From: Lysinibacillus composti
GTDB lineage: Bacteria > Bacillota > Bacilli > Bacillales_A > Planococcaceae
DNA: 64,000 nt
Reading direction: 5' to 3'
Assembly: GCF_016908465.1 (NCBI RefSeq)
Contig: NZ_JAFBDY010000016.1
Coordinates: 1-64,000 of the forward strand
Position 1 is the stretch's first letter. Every line of letters starts with the position of its first letter. The notes under the pieces were generated by a model. That model made no database searches and was not told where the DNA came from. It saw only the letters and a list, made by a program, of their open reading frames with translations. The translations under genes and the position numbers were made by a program. Of this stretch, positions 42,419 to 51,989 are shown in pieces.

Positions 42419-43507
42419 TTAACGATTAGCATGCGCTTCTTTAAGAAAGCTTTTAAATAGTAGTTCTGCAATATTTTCGTTCACCATTCCACTAAGATGC
42501 AATAGCATTTTAATTAGTCTAACCATTTTTAACTGTATCGTTGAGCAAATCACAATCCCAACTTGTTTTTCCTTTATAAATCCACAGTACGTGTGAAACC
42601 CCATCGTTGTTCCACCGTGATGAATAATAGGATGATCACACCACTTTTTCTTCTCGATAAACCATCCGAGTCCCATATCCAACTGTTTAGATCCGGTTTT
42701 TGCATGAACTTGTTGTGTAAGATTGATTGCTTCTTTTAATGGACTATCTTTAAGCCCCATTTGATACTCGAGGTAAAGTAGCATATCATTCATTGTGCTT
42801 TTTAATGCACCCGCACCATTAATTGCTGGCAATTCGATTGGAGGAATTCTAATTTCTTTCTTATTATAGGATTTAATATAACGTTCATATTGTTCGGGTG
42901 TTCCATTTATAAACGTATCATTCATTCCAAAAGGATTCAAAATCTCTTTTTTGATGGCTTCTTCATAACTCAATCCTACAATTTCAGCTAATATGTTCCC
43001 TAATAAGCCAACGCCAATATTTGAATAGCCCCATTTTTGATCAATTTCTTTTTTTAAGTCAAAATCAATGAAAAATTGTTGTAAATCATCCTGGCTAAAA
43101 TATTTATAAGGATTATCTTTTTCATCTTTATGCTCTTTCATTCGTTGTCGAATGGTTTTCATATCTTCTCTCGGGAAACGAGATCGATGTGTAGATAAAT
43201 GACGAAAGGTTACTTCTTTTCCATTATACGTTAATGCTCGTCTATACTCGGGTTTGTAGTTGGATATTGGTTCATCAAGCCCGATTGTGTGATTTAAAAT
43301 GAACTTTGATAATAGCAAACTCGTCAATGTTTTAGTTGTTGAGCCAATTTCAAATACACAATCTCCAACAGCTACACTACCTAGATCATCATAAATGGTT
43401 CCTGTAATAAATTTCTCATCTTTTGTCACAAACCCAATCACAATACTCGCTTTCTTTGCCTGATCTAATTCCCTCTTGATCAATACTTCCGTCTCTTGAT
43501 TAATCAA
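42419..43507 (-). CDS. Beta-lactamase-family serine hydrolase
   Basis: A 362-aa class C-like penicillin-recognising hydrolase. Nucleophile motif STTK in FEIGSTTKTLTSLLLSKFIL, Tyr motif GYSNIGVGLL, and HHGGT near the C-terminus as the KTG equivalent. No signal peptide is visible, so it is probably cytoplasmic or an esterase/peptidase rather than a resistance enzyme. TTG at 43507 is chosen with GGAGAG 6 nt upstream. The longer frame to 43600 would begin in the chemoreceptor terminator and lacks a site. Confidence 0.83.
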   Translation of the reverse strand: MINQETEVLIKRELDQAKKASIVIGFVTKDEKFITGTIYDDLGSVAVGDCVFEIGSTTKTLTSLLLSKFILNHTIGLDEPISNYKPEYRRALTYNGKEVTFRHLSTHRSRFPREDMKTIRQRMKEHKDEKDNPYKYFSQDDLQQFFIDFDLKKEIDQKWGYSNIGVGLLGNILAEIVGLSYEEAIKKEILNPFGMNDTFINGTPEQYERYIKSYNKKEIRIPPIELPAINGAGALKSTMNDMLLYLEYQMGLKDSPLKEAINLTQQVHAKTGSKQLDMGLGWFIEKKKWCDHPIIHHGGTTMGFHTYCGFIKEKQVGIVICSTIQLKMVRLIKMLLHLSGMVNENIAELLFKSFLKEAHANR

Positions 43508-43597
43508 ACAAATCTCTCCATTCGAAGATGATAGAACTTCCAATACCTTCCTATTAACTATACGATTAACTAAAAGATTAGTTTCGTTTATCCAAAG

Positions 43598-43645
43598 CAA
43601 AAAGCCACAGTCAAATCGAGGGGACTCGAATTGACTACAGCTTTA
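43598..43645 (-). terminator. Terminator of the chemoreceptor gene
   Basis: AAAGCTGTAGTCAATTCGAG pairs with CTCGATTTGACTGTGGCTTT, followed by TTG on the minus strand. Confidence 0.82.
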
Positions 43646-43656
43646 TACTCTTACTT

Positions 43657-45369
43657 TTATTCTTTTACCTTAAATGTCTTCACAATTTCTTCAAGTTCCT
43701 CAGCCATTTGACTCGATTCCGTTGAGCGGTCGGACACTTCCGAAATACCAGCAGTTGTTTCTTCAGCTGCTGCCGCAATATTTGTCATCGTGTTTTCGAT
43801 TTCGTGAATTGATTGGTTTAATTCTTGAATTAATTGAACGACTTGCCCAGATTTCATCGTTTCATCTGTTAGTAATTTTGAAATATGGGCCATTTCACTT
43901 ACAGTTTCTGTCACTGCAGATGAGATGTTGCCTAACGCATTGGCCGTTAATTCCACAGTTTTTGAACCTTTTTCGATATACTTACTATTTTCGGATGAAG
44001 AAATTAGTACGTTTCCAATATGGTCCATAATGTCCTTCACTAACTTTTCAACTTTCGAAACTTCTTGATTTGACTGTTCAGCTAATTTACGAACTTCTTC
44101 TGCTACTACAGCAAAGCCTTTTCCATGTTCGCCTGCACGAGCCGCTTCAATAGAAGCATTAAGCGCTAATAGGTTGGTTTGAGAAGCAATTCCAGCAATG
44201 GCATTTGTAATGGTTTGAATTTCCTTCGCTGCTTCAACTAAATTTTGTATTGTATTACTTACTTCAGTCGAACCTATGCGGATTTGTTCCATCCCCGTGC
44301 TAATTTCTTTCGCTCGTTGTTCTCCTTCAGAAGCAATTTGCATCGTTACATTCGATTTTTGCACCGCATCATCAGCGATTTCTTTTATGTTTTGCAAGTC
44401 ATCCGCAAGTGTCACTAACACATTCGATGCATTATCTGAATGATGCATTCCGTCTGTTACCGATACGGAAACCTCTTCGATATTATTTGCAACGAGTGAA
44501 ACCGCATCGTTCATTTCACCTAATGAACTTGCCGTTTCATTCGCATTCGCTGTTAACTGATGCGAAGTTGAACGTAATGTAGAAAGGATTTGTTGTAAGT
44601 TGACTGTCAATTGGTTAAGTGTACGTGCTAAATCTCCCACTTCATCCTGACTTTTTACTTTTACCGATTCAACCGTTAAGTTTCCATTTGCAATTTCTTT
44701 CGCTTGTTCAATTAATTGCGAAATCGGTTTTGTTTTACGACGAATTAGGAATGCTGTAGCGATTGCTGCAAGCAACATTGGAATAATGCTGATTAACATC
44801 CCTTGTGATACAACTCCCCAAGTACGTTCTGTTACAATTTTCGCATCAAAATCAATAACACTGATTGCGATAATGTCCTTTGTTGGGTCGTGATCTTCGT
44901 AAATTGGCGCATACCCAGATAAGCGCTCCATTCCAGCAAATTCATAGGGTTGAGAATAGGTTGGGTGTTTCATGTCAAGCATCATCGATATTGCTTCTTC
45001 ATCGACATGGAATGAATCCCCAGGCTTAAATCCATCTTCTCGCAAATTATCATCAAGAGCGATAATGTTGCCTTGTAAATCTAATATGTATTGCGTTTCA
45101 AAAATGTCTTTATGATTGATTGTCCAGTTTAGTTGATCCCCAATTTTATCTTGTGTCTGTGCATCACCATCTAGGGCTTTCACAATATCCATGGGGCTAA
45201 TTAACCCTGTTGTTATATTCGCACAACCATAAGCTTCTACCCCTGCAGCATCATATAATTTGTCGTATGCAGTAATGTAAGTTGCTACTGATGTAATCGC
45301 TAACATAACAACTAATATCCCCGCAATAAGCGTACCTAGTTGAAAAGTCAGTGTATTTTTTATTTTCAT
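43657..45369 (-). CDS. Methyl-accepting chemotaxis protein
   Basis: A 570-aa transmembrane chemoreceptor. TM1 about residues 12-32, an extracellular sensor of about 160 residues, TM2 near 190-210, then HAMP and a long cytoplasmic coiled coil. The invariant hairpin tip [20 protein letters not shown] followed by RKLAEQS couples to CheA/CheW. The ligand is unknown. ATG at 45369 has AAAGGTGG about 10 nt upstream. A single gene with a strong terminator. Confidence 0.95.
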   Translation of the reverse strand: MKIKNTLTFQLGTLIAGILVVMLAITSVATYITAYDKLYDAAGVEAYGCANITTGLISPMDIVKALDGDAQTQDKIGDQLNWTINHKDIFETQYILDLQGNIIALDDNLREDGFKPGDSFHVDEEAISMMLDMKHPTYSQPYEFAGMERLSGYAPIYEDHDPTKDIIAISVIDFDAKIVTERTWGVVSQGMLISIIPMLLAAIATAFLIRRKTKPISQLIEQAKEIANGNLTVESVKVKSQDEVGDLARTLNQLTVNLQQILSTLRSTSHQLTANANETASSLGEMNDAVSLVANNIEEVSVSVTDGMHHSDNASNVLVTLADDLQNIKEIADDAVQKSNVTMQIASEGEQRAKEISTGMEQIRIGSTEVSNTIQNLVEAAKEIQTITNAIAGIASQTNLLALNASIEAARAGEHGKGFAVVAEEVRKLAEQSNQEVSKVEKLVKDIMDHIGNVLISSSENSKYIEKGSKTVELTANALGNISSAVTETVSEMAHISKLLTDETMKSGQVVQLIQELNQSIHEIENTMTNIAAAAEETTAGISEVSDRSTESSQMAEELEEIVKTFKVKE

Positions 45370-45682
45370 GACAAATGTACCACCTTTTAAATAGTCCACT
45401 ACTAGTTCTATAAACTTATATTAGTTTACTATGAAATAATTTATTTAAAAAGGTTGTTTTAGGAAAATAATAGTTTATTGTAATTTTTTTCATATTTTTT
45501 GTCATTGAATTTTCACTTTTCCGAAATGGGCCATCTGTTGCTTGGTTGTTGACCGAAATTGTGTATTCTGCAAAAAATCCATATGTTATTCTTTCCTATG
45601 TAGATAAAATATTGAAATATTTTAAATAAAATGAAACGGACGTCTGTTGGGTCTCGTTTATATGTTACTACTGGGGGTGAAC
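45370..45682. other. Divergent promoter region
   Basis: About 310 bp, AT-rich, between the divergent chemoreceptor and sigma factor genes. It must hold both promoters, but I could not assign -35/-10 boxes with confidence. AAAATATTGAAATATTTT at 45605-45622 is a palindrome. No gene seen. Confidence 0.4.
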
Positions 45683-46192
45683 GTGATTGATAGACAAATA
45701 GATGAATTAGTGGACCAGTATGCTGAACACTTGTTACAACTGGCCTACTTCTATACAAAAGACCGCTATAGTGCGGAAGATATCGTGCAGGAAGTGTTCA
45801 TGAAATTTCTTGAAGCCAATTATGAAGAAAGAGGAACAATCCGTGCTTATCTTTCCAGAATGACCATCAATAAAAGCAAAGATTATTTAAAAAGCTGGGC
45901 CTATAAAAAAGTACAGTTAAAGGAAAAGTGGTCTTTTGAAAAATCGAAGAGAAAGAAAGACGCCCTACTTGTAGAGGATGAACGCACTCTGATTGGGCAA
46001 GCCATTTTAAATTTACCACTCGAATATCGGGAGCCGATTATTTTGTATTATTTTGAAGAAATGTCGGTAGCTGAAGTCGCGGTGGTATTAGCTATTCCAG
46101 AAAATACGGTAAAAACCAGGTTGAAACGGGCTCGAGAGAAACTTAAACCTTTATTACAAGAAGAGGAATGGGAGGTGTTAGCAAATGAATGA
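45683..46192 (+). CDS. ECF-type RNA polymerase sigma factor
   Basis: A 169-aa extracytoplasmic-function sigma factor. Region 2 is LLQLAYFYTKDRYSAEDIVQ and continues EVFMKFLE. Region 4 is LPLEYREPIILYYFEEMSVA followed by ENTVKTRLKRAREKLK, the -35 recognition helix. It should direct transcription of its own operon when freed from the anti-sigma factor. The start is uncertain: GTG at 45683 is close to GGGGGTGA, and an ATG at 45662 is another option. Overlaps the next gene by 8 nt. Confidence 0.88.
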   Translation: MIDRQIDELVDQYAEHLLQLAYFYTKDRYSAEDIVQEVFMKFLEANYEERGTIRAYLSRMTINKSKDYLKSWAYKKVQLKEKWSFEKSKRKKDALLVEDERTLIGQAILNLPLEYREPIILYYFEEMSVAEVAVVLAIPENTVKTRLKRAREKLKPLLQEEEWEVLANE

Positions 46193-47411
46193 ACTTAAAA
46201 AAGGCTTAATTCGAGCAGCTGGTGATCTGAGTGAAAGCAAGGAAACCGTTCGAAAACGTTTGTACGAAAGGAATAAAAATCCTCGTCAAAAAACAATGTT
46301 TCTAGCGAGAACGCTAACGGCCATCGTCACCATTTCCATTCTATTTATCGTTGCCAATATACTAATGAAAGATGAGGAATTGGCCACAGCTACTCCTTTT
46401 GATGAATCTTACTATGAAGTGCACTACGCGATTACGAAAGCATTTGATTTTTCTCGCGATGAGGAATTGATTAAACAAAATGCTTACGAACAATATGAAG
46501 CAAAATTGGCCTATTATGCCTATGCATTATCGCTAGGGTATGAAATTTCAGATTCTGACATTAAAAAAATGGAGGAAGACCTATTAGTCGGAAATGGAAT
46601 GGAACGGTATGAAGAATATAAACAACATCTTTTACAAGAAGCTAATATTTCGGAAGAAGACTATATGGAATATGAAAAAGCAAATGCCCCGTTTTTAGTG
46701 GCTCAAAATATGTTACAGGATCATTTTATGGCACTTTTCCCTAAAATAAACGATGTGCTCGCAAAATCCTTAGCCTATAAACATGCTATTCCCTATTTCC
46801 AAGATGCTTATGCCGAGGATATTAAGCAGTTTAAAGAAACACATAGCATAGTCGATAATGGATATCCTGGCGAAGGGGTACCGTCAGTCGGTCGAATAGT
46901 CGCATTGGAAGATAATATGTTTTTAGTCGTTGAAGATGCAACAGTAGAAGACATCAGAACGATGGACCAGGCAGCAATTGTAAAAAAATATCATCAAGGT
47001 GTTTGGTACCCACAGGATGGGACACCCGAACTTTCGGTTGGCGATTTAGTTGAAGTGTATACTAAAACAAAATTGACATCACAATTACCTTTTTTAGCAG
47101 ACATTTGGGATTTCAATATGCTTGAAGAATATGACGAGAATGCTCCTACGACGGAACCAATTTCACTCCAAGTATCACCGGAAAATGAAACGAAATTACG
47201 AGTGTTATTAAGCATGATTCGCTGGGAAGATAAAGAGGTCTCGATGTCACGAATGCCCGAATACACGCTGGACTTTAAGGGAGAAACCTATAACCTATGG
47301 ACGACACCCTCCCATAGCAACATCACCATCATCCCATCTAGTGGCGGACGCTATAAAAGTTTATCAGAAGAACGATCGAAAGAACTTGCGGAAATTTTGG
47401 GGTTGGAATAA
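46185..47411 (+). CDS. Probable anti-sigma factor with large extracellular domain
   Basis: A 408-aa single-pass membrane protein. About 38 cytoplasmic residues, a membrane helix at 41-60, then about 345 extracellular residues. Its overlap with the ECF sigma gene marks it as the cognate anti-sigma factor, although the N-terminal part is too short for a ZAS domain. The outer domain has an unusually long acidic helical stretch (residues 90-215) followed by a beta-rich region, suggesting signal sensing. Signal unknown. GGGAGGTG lies upstream of the ATG. Confidence 0.78.
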   Translation: MNELKKGLIRAAGDLSESKETVRKRLYERNKNPRQKTMFLARTLTAIVTISILFIVANILMKDEELATATPFDESYYEVHYAITKAFDFSRDEELIKQNAYEQYEAKLAYYAYALSLGYEISDSDIKKMEEDLLVGNGMERYEEYKQHLLQEANISEEDYMEYEKANAPFLVAQNMLQDHFMALFPKINDVLAKSLAYKHAIPYFQDAYAEDIKQFKETHSIVDNGYPGEGVPSVGRIVALEDNMFLVVEDATVEDIRTMDQAAIVKKYHQGVWYPQDGTPELSVGDLVEVYTKTKLTSQLPFLADIWDFNMLEEYDENAPTTEPISLQVSPENETKLRVLLSMIRWEDKEVSMSRMPEYTLDFKGETYNLWTTPSHSNITIIPSSGGRYKSLSEERSKELAEILGLE

Positions 47412-47419
47412 ATGTTTTT

Positions 47420-47453
47420 AGAGAACCTGAGCTATTTTGGGGTTCTCTTTTTG
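47420..47453 (+). terminator. Terminator of the sigma/anti-sigma operon
   Basis: AGAGAACC pairs with GGTTCTCT, followed by TTTTTG. Confidence 0.85.
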
Positions 47454-47514
47454 CGTCCTCAAAATACCGTAATTACTCTTTCATGATCGAAATTGGAGTG
47501 ATTAAAAGATGTGG

Positions 47515-48240
47515 TGGATTTCTAGGATGTGTTGCGGTTTCGGAAAAATAACCGATGATCCATTCTATAAATAGCGGAATAAATTTCCTTAAAAATGAAA
47601 AATGCTTCTGTTTCCCATACAAATAAGGGAAGTTTTTTCCTTTATCTCAGTCTAGAGCATTGGATTTCGCCTTATTTATAGCAGTTAACGGAAATTTATT
47701 CCCTTATATCGGCCTTTCAGCTTCCGCTTTATACAATAGCGGAAGATTATTACCTTATTTCCCATTCTATAAAATAGCGGAATAAATTTCCCTTAAAATG
47801 AAAAATGCTTCTGTTTTCCATACAAATAAGGGAAGTTTTTTCCTTTATCTCAGTCTAGAGCATTGGATTTTGCCTTATTTTGGGCAGTTAACGGAAATTT
47901 ATTCCCTTATATCGGCCTTTCAGCTTCCGCTTTATACAATAGCGGAAGATTATTCCCTTATTTCTGTCTTAGTATGATCCCATTCTATAAAATAGCGGAA
48001 TAAATTTCCCTTAAAATGAAAAATGCTTCTGTTTTCATTCAAATAAAGGAAGTTTTTTCCTTTATCTCAGTCTAGAGCATTGAATTTCGCCTTATTTATA
48101 GCAGTTAACGGAAATTTATTCCCTTATCCCCGTCTTCCAAGCTTACCTTTTATACAATAGCGGAAAATTATTCCCTTATTTCTGCCATTTAAATTTCCAA
48201 ACTTACATTAGTCGGAAATCTTGCCCATATATCAAACTTG
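47515..48240. repeat. TAACGGAA/TTCCCTTA repeat array C
   Basis: Three units of about 200-220 bp (CATTCTATAA at 47561, 47763 and 47981). Each contains about four palindromes such as TAGCGGAATAAATTTCCCTTA and TAACGGAAATTTATTCCCTTA. These are the reverse complement of the motif in arrays A and B, so the array lies in the opposite orientation. Confidence 0.85.
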
Positions 48241-48268
48241 GAATCTTAAAAACCAGCCACTTCCCCCC

Positions 48269-48598
48269 TCAAGTTTGACTGATGTCCCCAGTTCTTTTGA
48301 TGATGCCAAATTTTGCGATAAAATAAATGGCCAAAAATAAGAAGCACCCTAAATTCGTACTATTACTAGTTATTAAATTTGATATGACGAGTTGCTGTCC
48401 CACGAGTATGTTTAATACCTAAGAAAACAGTAATCCAAAAAGTGAACCACACATCAAAAGATGCCCAACCCATGTCCTCTTAGGAATCATCACTTTTGAT
48501 TGTCGAAGGATCCATGTATCGTAAATTTGCCTTACTAAACAAAACATAATGGTGAAAATCATCAATAAAACAACGAGCCATCCTACCTGTTCACCCAT
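48269..48598 (-). pseudogene. Membrane protein gene interrupted by TAG
   Basis: The ATG at 48598 (GTGGGGG upstream) opens a frame of 59 codons ending FGLLFS at a TAG (48419-48421). The same frame then runs a further 50 codons without stop, encoding a hydrophobic helix (NLGCFLFLAIYFIAKFGII) and ending at 48269. The continuation looks like the third or fourth membrane segment of the same protein. A real 59-aa product cannot be excluded. Overlaps the 48583 gene by 16 nt. Confidence 0.6.
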
Positions 48599-48846
48599 GA
48601 AATCCCCCACTTTTCCGCTACTCTTTTCACAATGGAAACGATAAGCCAAATAAATACAATATAGATGATTGATTCGGCAATACTCGTAATCAAGTAAAAT
48701 AATATTCTTCCGTAATATTCAAACTCATCCATCTGATAATGCTGTACTTTCCCAAATTTCAAGAGATTTTGATAACTAGTTAAAAGCATGATGAGGATGA
48801 AAAGAAGCCAATATGCTTTCGGTAATGTATTCCCGTTTACTAACAT
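48583..48846 (-). CDS. Small membrane protein
   Basis: An 87-aa protein with three hydrophobic segments (about residues 10-25, 44-58 and 60-72) and a charged loop FGKVQHYQMDEFEYYG. AGGGGGAG precedes the ATG. It overlaps the following interrupted membrane gene by 16 nt, so the two probably formed a membrane complex. Function unknown. Confidence 0.6.
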   Translation of the reverse strand: MLVNGNTLPKAYWLLFILIMLLTSYQNLLKFGKVQHYQMDEFEYYGRILFYLITSIAESIIYIVFIWLIVSIVKRVAEKWGISWVNR

Positions 48847-48868
48847 CTAACTCCCCCTACTTTGTCAT

Positions 48869-49570
48869 TTATTCCAACTTCTGTAGCTCATTCACCGTCA
48901 CAAATCTATATCCCTCATCTGTTAGTTGTCGAAGGGTTTCTTCAATGACTTGTAGCTGCATCCCGGTTTGATCATACATTGGATGAATTAAAATAATCGA
49001 GCCAGGTTTTATATTATTGACGATATATTCAACCTTTTCATCTGCAGTCGTGTAATATGTATCCGGCTCCAGATCCCACATAATCGTCTCTGTACCTCGT
49101 TGTTTTAAATAAAATGGCAAGACGACTAACTTCTTTCCAAATGGAGGTCGGAAATCAATTTCACCTTCGAAACCTGCTTGTCGAATTAATTCATCTGTTT
49201 TCTCGAGTTCTTCTTTTACAAAGCTAGGTGTCTTAAATACCATACGTTCATGGGAGTAAGTGTGATTGCCAATTTGGTGACCAGCCTCGGCAATTTTCTT
49301 CGCTTCTTCAGGATGATCAGCAATATCGCCACCAATCAAGAAAAACGTTGCCTGTGCATTGTACTGATCAAGAAGTGGAAGAATTTTATCTACATTCTCG
49401 GTTGGACCATCATCAAAGGTTAAAGCCACTACCTTTTCATTTGTCTCCACTCGGCTCGTTATGTCCCCCATTAGCTGAAAGTTTCTCATATTCATCCATT
49501 TCATTAATCCGAAAAATAGTAAAAAAACGACTAAAAGCCCTATGATAATACGTAAAATTATCTTCTTCAT
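48869..49570 (-). CDS. Polysaccharide deacetylase (NodB domain)
   Basis: A 233-aa membrane-anchored enzyme with an N-terminal helix (about residues 4-24). NodB motifs in order: TFDDGPTE (motif 1, catalytic Asp-Asp), GNHTYSHE (His-x-x-x-His metal site), RPPFGKK, then ...WDLEPDTYY and a C-terminal LIHP motif. It deacetylates N-acetylglucosamine residues of peptidoglycan or a wall polymer outside the cell. ATG at 49570 with GAAAGGG upstream. It is a single gene. Confidence 0.92.
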   Translation of the reverse strand: MKKIILRIIIGLLVVFLLFFGLMKWMNMRNFQLMGDITSRVETNEKVVALTFDDGPTENVDKILPLLDQYNAQATFFLIGGDIADHPEEAKKIAEAGHQIGNHTYSHERMVFKTPSFVKEELEKTDELIRQAGFEGEIDFRPPFGKKLVVLPFYLKQRGTETIMWDLEPDTYYTTADEKVEYIVNNIKPGSIILIHPMYDQTGMQLQVIEETLRQLTDEGYRFVTVNELQKLE

Positions 49571-49735
49571 TTCTAACCCTTTCTTGTAAGCATTGATCAA
49601 TCTATTTTTTCTTTTTGCACTTTCAGAATATTGTTCAATGTGTCATGAATAGTTTGTAAAGTAACGAGATTGTGTACAAGCATCATAAATATCACAACTC
49701 ACCTGTAAACCAGGACGGACATTATGTATACACAT

Positions 49736-50086
49736 CTAGTTTATTAGTAAAATTCCGATTCCTACAATCATCACGAGTACCATGTTGGCTAATGTTATGA
49801 GATATTCCCGGGACTCTCTCATATACTTCCATTCAACGAATAATTCAAAGCCAAATCGAGCGATGAAGAACAGGAATAGAAACAACGTCATATAAACCCT
49901 TTCCTTTGTAACAACAATGGGGATGAAACAAATTGTGATGACAGTTATGATAAATATTCCGATTCGGAACACCTTTTTTCCTTCCGTCTCTGAAATATGT
50001 TTCTTTTCGATTTTAAATATTCGGCGAAGAATCGGCTCCAAAAGGATGAAAAGGAGAATGATGATGACGAGTAAAAAAATGTTCAT
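49736..50086 (-). CDS. DUF4181 membrane protein
   Basis: A 116-aa protein with four hydrophobic segments and the N-terminal FILLEPILRRIFKIEKKHIS pattern of DUF4181 proteins of bacilli. AGGAGC precedes the ATG. Function unknown. Confidence 0.72.
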   Translation of the reverse strand: MNIFLLVIIILLFILLEPILRRIFKIEKKHISETEGKKVFRIGIFIITVITICFIPIVVTKERVYMTLFLFLFFIARFGFELFVEWKYMRESREYLITLANMVLVMIVGIGILLIN

Positions 50087-50181
50087 AGTAAGCTCCTAAA
50101 TGTTTGATATTTCTATCTTACCTTACGAACGTTAGAATTTACATAATTTAACTCAGATTGAAATGAAAGGGTGACTGACCT

Positions 50182-50700
50182 TTGAAAAAAAACAATAAGA
50201 AAATAGCCTTTTTTGCGATGATGGCCATTGCCCTCTTTATCGTACTGGCGATTATGACATACCAAAATCAGTGGAATCAAAAACAATATTTTTTAGATAA
50301 TTTTCAACAGCAATTTGTTGAGCTGCAAGGCGTTATTACACACGTGGAAAAAGAAAACTGGAGCCATCCCGAACTCATATCGAACCAACTATCCCTTATT
50401 TTAGATGATTTAGAATATGTGATGTTGAATCATTCGTATCCCTCTAAAGTGCTTTCTGAGGACGAAAAATTTATGTTCGCTCGGATTTATGGTTCCTTAA
50501 ACCAACTTCCCTTTAACGAAATTTACCACGAGGCAGTTTGGTCAAAAAAAGATCTCGAAAAAGTGAACATCGTTAACGAAGCACTCGTAAAAGCCGAACT
50601 AAAAATGGAAACGACAATTCCTGTGGACTGGGACGTTTTTATGAATCAATGCAAAATTTTAGATAAGGAATTGCAGAAGTTACGAAGTATGCAAAAATAA
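50182..50700 (+). CDS. Membrane-anchored protein, unknown
   Basis: A 172-aa protein with one N-terminal membrane helix (residues 7-25) and a helical extracellular domain with a VEKENWSHPELI-type beginning. No motif recognised. TTG start after AAAGGGTG. It is followed after 35 nt by the GGGACAGG repeat. Confidence 0.6.
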   Translation: MKKNNKKIAFFAMMAIALFIVLAIMTYQNQWNQKQYFLDNFQQQFVELQGVITHVEKENWSHPELISNQLSLILDDLEYVMLNHSYPSKVLSEDEKFMFARIYGSLNQLPFNEIYHEAVWSKKDLEKVNIVNEALVKAELKMETTIPVDWDVFMNQCKILDKELQKLRSMQK

Positions 50701-50735
50701 TTATGTTTCGTGAAGCATATTTATTTTCTGCGACG

Positions 50736-50764
50736 TGGGACAGGGGGACAGGTTCCTTGTCCCA
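50736..50764. repeat. GGGACAGGGGGACAGG palindromic repeat, copy 3
   Basis: TGGGACAGGGGGACAGGTTC then CTTGTCCCA, 36 nt after a gene end. Virtually identical to the first half of the 58714 copy. Confidence 0.8.
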
Positions 50765-50991
50765 CCACCTGCTACACAACAGCTTTCACTTTAACATTTG
50801 ATCAAAATCTACTCGCCAATAATCCACCAACCACTAATTATATTTTTTCGGCCACATATTTAACACAAATATTATAAACTCCACCAGTGAATTCATCTCC
50901 ATTAACAAATAAAAATTATAGGCGGTCGAGATTCATCTCGACAATATATTTATTTTTTTAAATCTTTTTTTAAAGTCTCTTTATTGTCGTC

Positions 50992-51068
50992 TCATTTTGT
51001 CGTGAGATGCCTTTCCATTTTGTCGTGCTATGCCTTTCCATTTTGTCGTGCTATGCCTTTCCATTTTG
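50992..51068. repeat. 23-bp tandem repeat, about 3.3 units
   Basis: CCATTTTGTCGTGCTATGCC plus TTT repeated at 50992 (variant), 51015, 51038 and 51061 (partial). Similar words (TCATTTTGACGTG) occur inside the adjacent 51099 gene. The rest of 50701-51098 has only a GTCGAGAT/ATCTCGAC hairpin. Confidence 0.8.
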
Positions 51069-51098
51069 AGAAGTCTGTCGTGTTTAAACAGATGAAAA

Positions 51099-51779
51099 TT
51101 ACGTCACGAACTCGGTTGTCATAAATTCGAAATCACAACAGTTACGAATCCTGCCAAGTAACACTTTGGTCATTTCGAATTTTACTTTTATCAATTTTAA
51201 AATATTGCTTGCCATCCTCCTTGGAGGATATGCCCGTTCTCTGATGTAATCTTTTATTGTATTCTCTGTGTAATCTATTGGTATTGCTCCCGTCATTTTG
51301 ACGTGTCCCATTCCGCCATATTGACGGGATGGAAACCGACAAGTTGACGTGTCTAATTCGTCATTTTGACATAATCCTTTTTTACTAATTGACGTATCCA
51401 TTTCATCAATTTTTTGAGGGCTATTTTTCAACTCATCATTTTGGGAAAAGCCGTGATGAGAGATTTTCTTTACTTCCTCCTCATTAATTCGGTACCATTT
51501 TGTACGATCTGTTTTCCGCTCATTAAAATTGCCAACCTCAATTAGATTTAGTTGCTCTAACTTTTTCAAAATACGGTCAATCGTACTTTTCGACCAAAAC
51601 GGAAATTGCTGATGAAATTCCATCAACGTTTTGGAAATCCACTTTTCCCCTTCCCTCACGCTGCCAGCAGTTTGCACTAAATCATTCAATTGCTGTAACA
51701 TCAGTGCCTCATTTAATCCAATATTCATTGCAAGTGTCGTTGAAATTAGTATTGGTGTGTCGTTATTTAATAAGCTCAT
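51099..51779 (-). CDS. Phage/plasmid-type replication protein, probably truncated
   Basis: A 226-aa protein. The N-terminal about 105 residues are a winged-helix domain (MSLLNNDTPILISTTLAMNI, then WSKSTIDRILKKLEQLNLIE) seen in DnaD-like and phage replication proteins. A linker repeats QNDEL-type units (residues 117-121 and 138-142) and then VKMTGAIPIDYTENT, a common end of this domain. The last 45 residues look unnatural (Cys/Arg-rich) and are probably frameshifted or truncated. AAGGAG precedes the ATG. Likely a remnant of a mobile replicon. Confidence 0.6.
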   Translation of the reverse strand: MSLLNNDTPILISTTLAMNIGLNEALMLQQLNDLVQTAGSVREGEKWISKTLMEFHQQFPFWSKSTIDRILKKLEQLNLIEVGNFNERKTDRTKWYRINEEEVKKISHHGFSQNDELKNSPQKIDEMDTSISKKGLCQNDELDTSTCRFPSRQYGGMGHVKMTGAIPIDYTENTIKDYIRERAYPPRRMASNILKLIKVKFEMTKVLLGRIRNCCDFEFMTTEFVT

Positions 51780-51989
51780 TGATTTCTGTCTCCTTCAAAC
51801 TCAAGTTTTCTGAGAAATTCTTCATACTGCATTTCCCATTCATCCTTTATATAGTGATTTAGGTCCGAAAAAGAGACAAGGATTTAAAATTTTTTTGCCC
51901 TACCCTCAAAAAAATATTTCGTACCCCATATCTTTATCAAAAGCTTTATAATGAAATGACAAATATGTAAATCTCTGGAGGTCATCTCC

